Shown here: in pieces, positions 1-9,559 of the stretch
How the letters are laid out: each line of letters opens with the position of its first letter
How positions within the stretch are numbered: the stretch's first letter is position 1
NCBI RefSeq assembly: GCF_958979055.1
Contig: NC_084891.1
Span: 7,342,501-7,406,500, forward strand
Length of the DNA stretch: 64,000 nt
Direction: 5' to 3'
DNA from: Alnus glutinosa
Taxonomy: Eukaryota > Streptophyta > Magnoliopsida > Fagales > Betulaceae
The notes under the pieces: model-generated
What the model was told of the DNA's origin: nothing
The model's input: only the letters and a program-made list of their open reading frames with translations
Database searches by the model: none
Program-made: the position numbers and the translations under genes

Positions 1-2595
1 TCTAAATCCAAGACCCCCCGTAGCCTTTGACTTCCCTAGCTTCTCCCAATTGCACCAATGGATTTTGGATGATTTCTCCATATGTCCCCACCAAAAGTTT
101 TGCATCATCCGGTTCAGCTCCAAGCAAAGAGAGTTTGGAAGTTGAAAAACACTCATTGCATAGGTAGGTATTGCTTGTACCACTGCCTTCAACAAAATTT
201 CCTTCCCGGCTTGTGATAGAAACTTTACCTTCCAATCCGAAAGTTTTTTCCTTACCCTCTCCACAATCTCTTTAAAAGCTTGACCTTTGTTTTTGCCAAT
301 CCACACTGGTACGCCCAAATAAGTATCTAGGCGGCTGGCCTCCGATATCCCTGAGAGGCGAACAATCTCTTCTTTTCGGGCTAAGGTAGTATTCCTACTA
401 AAAAACAAAGAGGTCTTTTGCAAGTTCATCTTCTGCCCCGATCCAGCCTCATAGACTCCTAATATTTTGATGAGCCTTCGCCATTCTACCAAGTTAGCTT
501 TACAGAACAACAAGCTATCATCTGCGAAAAACAAATGGCTTAATCGAGGCCCTCTTGGAGACGTAGGCACACCTGTGATGAAGCCCTTATTCTCCGCTTT
601 AAAAAGTAAAGAGCTCAACGTCTCAGCGCACAATAAGAACAAATAGGGTGATATTGGGTCGCCCTGACGGAGTCCTCTCGATGGTTTGAAACAGCTTACC
701 GGATTTCCATTTACAAGCACTGAATAGGAAACCGTGGTCACACAAGCCATAATCAGTTCAATCCATCTGCTTGCAAACCCCATCCTTTGCATAGCTGTCT
801 CCAAAAATTTCCACTCCACCCTATCATAGGCCTTGCTCATATCTAGTTTTAGCCCCATGAAACCGGTCTTATGCCACATACGATTTTGCATTGAGTGCAG
901 GGTCTCATAAGCTGCGATGATGTTGTCAGTAATCAAACGCCCCGGGATGAATGCACTCTGCGTATAGGATATGATATCTGGAAGAATAGACTTTAAATGG
1001 TTCGCTAGAATTTTAGAGATAAGCTTATAGATGACATTACATAGACTAATAGGTCGAAAATCTGTCACACTAACAGGTGAACCAATTTTTGGCACTAGAG
1101 CTATGTAAGTAGAATTTATATGTTCATCCAGTACACCAAAATTCAGGAAATGTAAAATTGCCTTACAGACCTCTCCATGAATGGTGCTCCAATTCTGTTG
1201 ATAGAAACTAGCTGAGAAACCATCTGGACCCGGGGCCTTGGTTGGAGCCATTTGATTAAGAGCCTTTGTGATCTCCTCCACCGTGAATTCAGCTAGCAAC
1301 TTTTGGTTCATTTCAGGTGTCACCTTGCACTCCAAAGCTTCTACACTTGGTTCCACGTCCACAGCATCCCCTGCTAGAAAGAGTTCCTGAAAATAATGAA
1401 TAAAAGCCTGCTCAATGTCCCTCTGGGAAGAGCAGTGAGTTCCCTGCTTGTCTTTTATCTCCACTATCTGATTTTTCCTCTTTCTTTGGTTGGCACACAT
1501 ATGGAAGTACTTTGTGTTTCTGTCTCCCTCTCTAAGCCAGGATACCTTAGCACGCTGCTTCCATTTCAACTCTTCCTCTGCTAACAGATCATTCAGTGCT
1601 GCTTTAACCGGGGCTTCTTCTTCAGACAGTGCCGGAGGATCCTGAGCTTGTAAGGCTCGGAGTTCCGCAAACTTGTTTTGCACCTGGACAGCAGTGTCAG
1701 ATTTCTGTTTCCTGACCCATACCTGAAGAGTTTTCCTGCAACCATGGAGCTTTGACTGAAGCACCCTCCACTGATTTGGATGGTTTTGATTGAGACCCCA
1801 GGCCTGTTTGATTAGCTCCTTGTGTTCTTTGTGTTTCACCCAACCTGCTTCGAATCTAAACAAACGAGATTTCTGCCATTTAATATCCTGCGACCTTGAG
1901 AGTGTAACCAACAGAGGATTATGGTCCGAGCAGTGTCTGGGCAGCACTTCTACATTAACCACATTGAAAAACTGGGACCATTGATGATTAGCCAGCACTC
2001 GATCCAGGCGTTCACAGGTGAATTCTTCACCACTCCGATCATTGCACCACGTGAATTGAGGGCCACAGAAACCCAGATCATTTAGTCCACTATCTTCTAG
2101 AGCTCTTTGAAAGCTTGCCATTTGGGAATATGGCCTAGGAGGACCACTCAAATTTTCCCCATTCGACAGTATTTCGTTGAAGTCCCCCAAACATAACCAC
2201 GGCGTTGGTTATAATAGTGATAAATGGCGAAGCAGAGCCCATGCCTCAGGACGACGAGCAGTCACTGGGTGGCCATAAAAACCAGTCAACTTCCAACACA
2301 TCTCCCCTGCTCTACGCTGAATGACAGCGTTAATATGTCGGCAACTGTAATTTTGAATCTCCACCTTAACCGAAGAATTCCAGAGCAAAATCAATCCCCC
2401 ACTTCTTCCTTTACTGTCTACCACAAAGAAATTTGAGTACCCCAGTTTATTCTTCAAAAAATCTGCCTTTTGACTCACTAGTTTGGTTTCCATAATGAAA
2501 ACCAACTCGGGTTTCTTAATTCTCACCAGGTGGGTGAGAGTACGAACTGCCCGGGGGTTCCCAAGCCCCCGGCAGTTCCAACTTAGAATGATCAT
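1..2595 (-). pseudogene. LINE ORF2: endonuclease + reverse transcriptase, one nonsense codon, runs off left edge
   Basis: The frame beginning at the ATG at 2595-2593 opens with the apurinic-type endonuclease start MIILSWNCRGLGNP. It continues through GDFNEI and SDHNPLL motifs, then the reverse transcriptase with AFIPGRLITDN, KLDMSKAYDRVEW, SRGLRQGDPISPYLF and the catalytic box LFFADDSLLF (about 540-515), and on to a FWWG segment at the window edge. I checked every codon of this frame from 2208 down to base 1 and found no stop. The only interruption is TAA at 2211-2209, inside the endonuclease after codon 128. The start ATG overlaps the ORF1 stop codon as ATGA (2595-2592), an arrangement compatible with termination-reinitiation. 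An RNase H domain, if present, lies outside the window. Probably inactive unless the stop is read through. Confidence 0.93.
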
Positions 2596-4331
2596 TTGGA
2601 GAGGTGGGGCTGATTCGCAGCCACCGCCTGGACCCTCAAGGAGGGCGTTTGTCCCACCTCCACCATTTTCCTGCCCTTCTTTGAAGGATGATCATCCCCC
2701 CCAGAAGCTCGAGTTTGTGCCTTCTGTTTTCCTTCCACTGGGCCATCAAAACATGCCTGATTATTGCTTGACTGAAGCTGGCGAGCACATTTCTTCCACC
2801 GAGTGTAAACACCAGGCGTAGTAACGTTCTGCTTAAACTCTGTTTTTGGAGGCCCCGAGTTTGCCAGAACCTTCGAGGTAGATGGTGATAATCCACTTTT
2901 AGGAGCTGTAGTGGATAAGTTCACTTTAGGCTTGACAACACGTGGAAAGTAATTACCTGTTATTGGATCTTTGGCCAAGTCCAAAAGCTCCTCCTCAACA
3001 AATTCCCATACCATGCAGCCCAAAGTCGCGTCCCATTGGCCCAGATATTTAGAAGGTGTTTTGCCACTTGTCTCCCCTTTTTCTTATACAGAAACGCTTG
3101 TCTTAGGCACTGACTGATTTGGGTAAGTGGCAGCCGAACCCATGTTTCCCATAGAAACATTTTTACTATGCTGATCCCGGGATCCTAGCTGTTCTGAATG
3201 ATTGGAAACGTCTTTTTCGACAGCCTTCCAAACCGTTGTCTTTAATTCCTTTCCCCCAACTCGTGCCTTCTTTCCTTTATTACGTGTTTCCTTCCTAACA
3301 TTTCCACGCCAGTTTTCATTCTTCATTTGTTGCCCTTCATTATTGCTCCGTAACGTAGGCGTGGTTTCCATATTAGCCTTCTCTGTAATCAATGGATTTG
3401 AATTCCGAAACGTATGCATGGACGCCGCTCCTGTTGACTCATCACCTTCTGATGACAGAGAGTCAGCCTTCTGATTTGTCGCCGGTCGTTTTCTGGTGCC
3501 GGAACAAGCGTCTTCATGGTGAGAACCTTCCTTGTCTAACTTCCCTTCTTCAGTTCTGAGTATATTGAAACCACCACCTAGTCCCTTTCTCATCGGGAAA
3601 TTTGCCCTCAACCAATGACCATATGGTGTCTCTCCCCATTTTGATCCTTGCATTTTCTCTCCAATTCTTATACAACCATGGCGCCCATGACAAATAACTC
3701 CACATTGGAAACAGAATTTCGGAAGCTTCTCATATTTGAAGCCAACCCACGTAGACCCAGATTGGAGATGGAGTAATCGACCTCGAGCCAAAGGCTTTGA
3801 AAGATCCATATTTATTTTCACTCTTAGATATTCCCCCCACCCAGCTTCTTCATCATCTACGTCTACCTCCTCAACCTTCCCCACTGTTGATCCAATCTTC
3901 CACCCCATAGCCTTCCCCATACAAGCTAAAGGAGGGTTGTACATCCGAACCCAGAAGGATTCATGGTCGAAACTCCACTCAGACGGTGGCCTTAACCCAT
4001 CAAAATCTGCCAACGACACTAAATAGCCATCAAATAGCCAAGGTCTCCCAGCCATAACTCTTGCTTTGTCCCCCGAAACTTCAAACTCCACAACAAATTT
4101 ATTCTCCCCAAGCATACTGAATTTGACAATTCCTTTCGGCCTCCAGGCCCTTATCAAAGGAACTCGCAAAAACTCCTTCGGAACAATTCTGTCCGATATC
4201 AACTTTCCCACGAGACAATCCTTCCCACGGGACTCCAAGGGCACCATCTCTGTGGATTCCACAGAGACCCCCAAGTTTTCCTCCTCCAGCAACGAGAAAT
4301 TTCCCCACATGGCCGTAAGTTCATCCGCCAT
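2592..4331 (-). pseudogene. LINE ORF1: nucleic-acid binding protein with CCHC knuckle, one nonsense codon
   Basis: The frame starts at MADELTAMWGNF (4331) and is open to TAA at 3086-3084, then continues in the same frame to TGA at 2594-2592, giving 580 codons in all. The N-terminal half matches the DUF4283-type ORF1 of plant LINEs (a region like SFWVRMYNPPLACMGK). A zinc knuckle CFQCGVICHGRHGC fits C-x2-C-x4-H-x4-C around residue 210. The C-terminal third is lysine/serine-rich and low in complexity, as usual for this class. The role in the family is binding element RNA to form the retrotransposition particle. The premature TAA removes about 164 C-terminal residues but leaves the knuckle intact. 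Confidence 0.9.
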
Positions 4332-4596
4332 TCCCGAGAAGTATCCGATAACCAGGACTCCACCTTACGAGAGGACAAAATTATAAAAAACTCCAAGCCC
4401 TTGAAAGGACTAGAGACCGACAGCTTCACTTCTTGTTTTTCAGAGAGAAAACGAGAAGGAAGAAAAACTTTATTCCATGTGGTGTTAGTTCATAGAGATA
4501 AAACATGAGATTGTAGAACTATTGTTATGGATTTACTGATGACTTAAATATTGTGCAATTGAGAATACATAACTCCACCTTGGTTACTTACAAAAG

Positions 4597-4917
4597 GAGT
4601 AATTATAAATGTCATATAAATGTTCATCAAGTGTGCATCAAATAATGAAGTGTCTTTTAAAATCACCGTTGGACGTGCGATTAATCAAATTGTAAATTCG
4701 ATCAAATTGTGATTTTAAAAGCCACGGCATTATTTGATGGACACTTGATGGATATTTATATGACATTAAGTGTCCATTAAATAATGAGGTAGCTTTTAAA
4801 ATCACCATTGAACGTGTGATTGATCAAATGATGAATTTGATCAAATGGTGATTTTAAAAGCTACCTCATTATTTGATGAACACTTGATTGACATTTATAT
4901 GACATTTAGAATTACTC
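4597..4917. repeat. Foldback MITE made of two tandem hairpins
   Basis: The outer ends are inverted copies: GAGTAATTATAAATGTCAT on the left and its complement ending ATTACTC on the right. Inside are two successive palindromic units, each with a core containing GATTTTAAAAG and its inverse, divided near 4768-4790. There is no coding potential. I found no convincing target duplication. Confidence 0.75.
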
Positions 4918-4920
4918 AAT

Positions 4921-5017
4921 TTAGTCCTCAAGAGGTAGCTCAATCGGCTGGGACCACGGCTCATTAAGTGGAGGTCATTAGTTAGAATCTCCATTCCTCC
5001 TCTTATGTGGACATGTC

Positions 5018-5044
<27 letters not shown>
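4921..5044 (+). mobile_element. tRNA-derived SINE with poly(A) tail
   Basis: A box-A-like AGGTAGCTCAATCGGCTGG is followed by a degenerate box-B-like AGTTAGAATCTCC, then GTGGACATGTC and a long A tail (about 5018-5046). Perfect 11-bp direct repeats AATTACTCAAT flank it at 4910-4920 and 5045-5055. The same family occurs at 47245-47360. It is a non-autonomous element, normally mobilised by LINE machinery. Confidence 0.85.
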
Positions 5045-5048
<4 letters not shown>

Positions 5049-5055
5049 ACTCAAT

Positions 5056-6437
5056 ATCTTTTGTCTTGTAAAGGTTATTATTGCACTTAAAGGTATTTGT
5101 TATATTTCGAATATTGGCCTATTTGTGACTCAAATTTCCATTAAATTATATTTATATGTTTCAACGTTTTGTTCTGTGTGTATTTATTAAGTTGTTGAAT
5201 TCACCCATTTTCCTTACATGCTTTTCAAATTGCGCTTTTTTATCATTGAAAATATAAATTAAACCAGACTCCAAACAACACCTAAAAAGAGAGTTGAATA
5301 GGTGTATGATAATATAATGCGGAATTAAAAATTTAATCAACCACAAACAAACAATCATCAGAAATGGAAAGTAATAAAGCAATTGACAGATATATTTGGT
5401 AGTAAAGTAGAAACTCTCTGAACTCAAAGAGAAAAACCACTTCGCACTAGCCAACCCAAAAAATCAATTCAATAACTAAAAATCAACGAATTACAAAATG
5501 TTAATACTCACAAAACCTTTGCAAGCATCACACTTTTGAATTACAGCAAGTAACCCAATTGTTATTCTTCTTGATCTTCTTAACCGGAACTCTGGTTGGC
5601 TTCAATTGTTTAAGGTTGATGGATAAATATAACCAAAAGTCTAAGGGAGATTTAATACTAATAGTTCAGGTCTAAAACCTTCTCTTTACCTATTAAATTC
5701 TAGAGTAAAATTCTTAATAAATTTGTGCATGTATGTTCCTTTAAATGGACTAGTATCCTTTCATTTGCCTAATATTAATTTAAGTTTTTGTTAAAAGAAA
5801 CGTAACACTATTTCATAAAAAAACATAAAATAGTACAATGGTTTAGTCTTAGCGACTTGGAATAGTTGTGTCCGTGTCTTTAACTTGATGCGATAGAAGG
5901 AGAAGTAAATAAACAATAATGAGAGTAAAGACCATCTAGGGTGGTGATTCAATTGCCTAATCTTTTTTTTTTTCTTTTTTTTTTTCTTTTTCTTTTTTTT
6001 TTTTAGAAGTTTTAAGGTACACATTAGAGCATGGGTTCGAATCATATATTTTTACGTCTGATTAGTCTAAACCACTCTGGTTCCCATAGATGTCCTAATG
6101 GATTATGTCAGGTTATGGCTCAATTGGACTTAAGGGAGCGCCTGCAGTTCCCATCGTCTAGGTTCCTCTTGTGCAGCTCCCAGCGAGTAGGTACTACTAT
6201 GAACAAGTCTAAATCAAATAATTACAGTTGGTCTCCCCACTGCTATTTTGCTTAGAAAAAAAAACATATAATTAGAGTGAAGAAAAATGTTTAAAATGGA
6301 TATTGATAAAAAAAAAAGCCTCACTAATTATAAATTCTAGCCCGTCCATGATATCTATCTTTAGAGTATATTTACTTAAAGTATATATATCTATACTTTA
6401 GAATATTATAAAAAGTGTCAAAGAAGTTTGCACAGTA
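5056..6437. other. AT-rich intergenic DNA, no gene seen
   Basis: Short ORFs only. The stretch near 5260-5450 has the look of a decayed LTR-type or unclassified repeat. Poly-T runs occur at 5962-6003. A box-B-like GGGTTCGAATC at 6030-6040 beside the T-run suggests a SINE fragment, but no box A or target duplication was found. Confidence 0.5.
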
Positions 6438-6447
6438 ATTTTTTCTT

Positions 6448-6820
6448 GGAATAATTGCACCATTGGTTATTGGGGTATGCCATAATTACAAATCACTCTC
6501 TATGGTTCAAAAAGTTTATGGGTGGTCCTTGTGGTAAACTATAATTACAAATCGATTACTAGAGTCAAATTCCGTTAAATTTTTTGACATATTTTGTTAA
6601 CTGCCACATCAAACCAATAAAATGGCGACACGTGTCCATCTTAATAAAAAAATAAATAATTTTTTTTTTTAAAAAAAATTCAAATTCAAATTCAAAAAAC
6701 AAAAAAAAAAACAAAAAAATGAAGGGGTGGCTGGGCCGCCCCCAACCAATGGGTGTGGCCACGCGTGGCCATCGGGCCACCCCTAGGCCACTCGCAGCCA
6801 CCCCCAAAGGCCACCCCTTC

Positions 6821-6853
<33 letters not shown>

Positions 6854-7096
6854 AATTTTTTTTATTTATTTTTTAATAATTTTTTATTTATTAAGATAGA
6901 CATGTGTCGCAATTTTATTGGTTTGATGTGGCGCTGATGTGACATTTAACAAAATCTGTCAAAAATTTTAACGGAATTTAACTCTAGGGATCGATTTGTA
7001 ATTATAATTTACCATAAGAGCCTCTCATGAACATTTTAAGCTATAGAGATTTATGGTATACTTCAGTGACTACACTGACTAGTAGTGCAATTATCC
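6448..7096. mobile_element. 649-bp Mutator-type foldback MITE with GC-rich core
   Basis: The inverted ends are GGAATAATTGCAC (left) and GTGCAATTATCC (right). The arms stay complementary far inward (CACATCAAACCAATAAAAT against ATTTTATTGGTTTGATGTG). Direct repeats ATTTTTTCTT at 6438-6447 and 7097-7106 form a 10-bp target duplication, close to the 9-11 bp typical of Mutator-like elements. The centre (6719-6815) is strikingly GC-rich (GGGGTGGC/GCCACCCC motifs) between A/T tracts. There is no ORF of interest. Confidence 0.8.
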
Positions 7097-7106
7097 ATTT
7101 TTTCTT

Positions 7107-8045
7107 TGAACGTGTGCACAGTGTTATTTTCTTTGATGGTGCTTGTTTGCCCTTCTCTTTTCTTCGGTGGACCTAAATCAAGCAAATATATATATATATA
7201 TAAATAAATAAATAAATATATATATATATATTTATTTGTTTATTTCCTTAGATTTTAAAATTACTATTTTGCCCCTGTTATCCTTCAGCTGGTAAAGAAA
7301 TCTGCGGGATATTTTTGTCTTTTTAATCAAAATTACTTTTTTACCCTCTAAATTTGTTTTTATAGGGAATGTTTTGGTCTTTTCAGTCGCCTATTAGTTT
7401 TACCTGTTGTGCCTCTAAATCCTTTGACTTGAAAAAATAATATGGGGTTTTTGGTCTTTTTGATTGAAATTACTTTAGAATCCTTTTGGTTGTTAAAGGA
7501 TTTTTTATTTTTTTTTTTCTCAGGGGTCTTTTTTGTCGTTTGACTTTTTTGGTTACCTGATGAATTTACTTTTTTCCCTTTGTTGACTTTACATGAATCA
7601 AATCTTTTGCGGTTTTTTTGGTAATTTTGTTTTTGTTTTTTTCTTTTTTCTCGAATCTTCTTGATTCTTCTTCTCCCTCGACAGAGAGCAAATGGGTTTG
7701 GCTCAGGCTGTGAATTTTCTTCTACTCTGACACCAACCATACCCAAGGACGATTTCTTCTACCAAACACATCAAGAAATCGTGCGTTTTGTTTCCCTCTG
7801 CTCATTTTCTTTCGTAAAGACTTGCAACAGTTCAAAGCGCTCTGGCTTTGGTTCTCGGAAGCGATTAAGACAATGTCGGTGTAGTTCTCTACTCTCTATA
7901 CATGGTTTGTGTATGTGTGCAATTATGTGTTTTGCGTGATTAGAGAGTTGAAATGTACTATATGTTAGAATGTATAGTTGTGCTTTGTTATTTCTGGAAT
8001 GGTCTGAATCGTTTTCTTACATAAGTGTTTTGTGATGGGTTAAAG
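7107..8045. other. T-rich DNA with a 5'UTR-like stretch, no supported gene
   Basis: An (AT)/(AAAT) microsatellite lies at 7186-7232, followed by T-rich sequence. From about 7650 to 7880 the composition resembles a plant 5' untranslated exon (TCTTCTTCTCC tracts), possibly belonging to the MOG1 fragment that follows, but no matching first coding exon could be read. Confidence 0.4.
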
Positions 8046-8183
8046 GAGGTGTATGTGGACCCTACCCGGGACGAGAGCCTGATCTTCGAGTTCTTAGAGT
8101 TCAAGCATGATGTTGGAGACGATGGGAGTGCTGTCTGGTTTTTTCAAGACCTTGCCAATGAACAGGAAGCCGAAGGAGGCGTG
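8046..8183 (+). pseudogene. MOG1: MOG1 (Ran-binding) single-exon fragment
   Basis: The 46 codons read EVYVDPTRDESLIFEFLEFK followed by HDVGDDGSAVWFFQDLANEQ, which I recognise as the conserved central part of plant MOG1/Ran guanine-nucleotide release factor. The family binds Ran GTPase and stimulates nucleotide release in nuclear transport. The exon is bounded by an AG on the left and a GT donor (8184-8185) on the right, so genomic rather than processed DNA is present. No other MOG1 exon was found nearby; the next coding-like sequence is MAK16. It is a relic, not a functional gene. Confidence 0.75.
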
Positions 8184-9559
8184 GTAAATCTTATTCTTAC
8201 TTTCATATCACTCTTTTGGTTTTTTGGGTTCTGAGAATGGTTTGAGGTTTAGATTTTCTCCCATATTCAAAAGAATGGTTTAGATTTTCTCCCACATCAA
8301 AAGCACAGCTTTGGTTGATCTTGGTGGATCTTAGGCTGCTTATCTGTGCATTGGTATTTGTATTTGTGAATTGAGTTGCTGTCACATGTCAATTAATATT
8401 TGTATATATTAACGAATGATGAGTGTGATAGAATTGTGGGAGAGAGTTAAGTTGCCCAGGAATTATGAGAAGGCACTTGAGATTATAGACAAAAACCTGG
8501 TATTGAACAATTATATATATATATATTTGAACTTTAAGATTATTTGATAAGATATGATTTTGCTCATCAGTTCTAGAAAGGTTAATTTGCACTAGCTTTT
8601 GATTTGACAGATGTATTGGCCTAAGTTTTCTTGTGCACAAAACAAAGTAACGATTAACCAAGATGACTCAAATGCGGATATGCATGATGAAGCTTGCTTT
8701 GAAAACAAGGTTCATTTTTACTCTTGCTTGCATTTGTTTTTATTAATGGTTACTCATGTGCGTATAATGTTTTCTGATGTGCTACAAGATTGTCTTTGGT
8801 ACACTACTTGTCAATAAACTTTTACTTATTTATCAAAAAAAAAAAAAAAAACTACTTGGTTACTTTTGGGAGATCAATGATGTTATAACGAGAACCACTA
8901 TTGGTTGCGTTTTAAAGAGAACGTGTTACTTATTTATTTGTTTTTTTGTTTTGTTTTGTTTTTTTTTTGAAAAAAAAAAAAAGAAAAAAAAGAAAAGAAA
9001 AAGAAAAGAACATGAGCCAGAAAATTTGAGGGCTTGGAGTATGGCAGACGTTCGAATGTTAGGATCTTACATTGATCTTTGAAGAATTATGTTTTTTTTC
9101 CAGTTAGCTTTAGCTCTATGACACTTCCTCCCCTTGTATGAATGGTTGGAGGGTGTGGTACTCGTGGCTATACAGCCAATTGGGTAATTCATCTTAAAAC
9201 TATGCTTTCCTTACCTCCCAACTATAAGCATAAAGTGGTGCGTTGCCTAATCCAGATTTGCCTATGGGTTTCAATAATAGATCAATTTCTCTTTCATCAA
9301 AATATTCTATGAATAATTCTTTTGATAAATTTGCCATAGGATCCCTTTATGCAATGAGAACCAGTAATTAATTAGCATAAAAAGTTAGGTTCACTTAGTG
9401 ACCAAAGCAATTAGATTTGCAAGGATCTAGATCTTAGGTTGGTAATGCATTATCGGTGTTCAGTACTTAAATTTGCTCCAGGATGGTTGGTTGACACAGA
9501 ATTGAGGGCTGGGTGTTGTAACTTGTAGTGTGAAATAGAGTATATATATATATATATAT

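Larger units (their letters stand above)
1..4475 (-). mobile_element. L1-type LINE retrotransposon, nearly intact, 3' end off the window
   Basis: Two non-overlapping-frame ORFs are read on the minus strand in the order expected of plant L1-type non-LTR elements: ORF1 with a DUF4283-like region and a CCHC knuckle, then ORF2 with endonuclease and reverse transcriptase. The 5' untranslated leader extends from the ORF1 start at 4331 to roughly 4475; the exact 5' end is not determined because the 3' end and its target duplication lie left of base 1. Each ORF has exactly one in-frame nonsense codon and no frameshift, so this is a young copy. No LTRs are present. Confidence 0.93.

Noticed and set aside
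2209-2821. Plus-strand frames opposite the LINE ORF2/ORF1 junction
   Set aside because: Antisense shadows of the LINE coding sequence.
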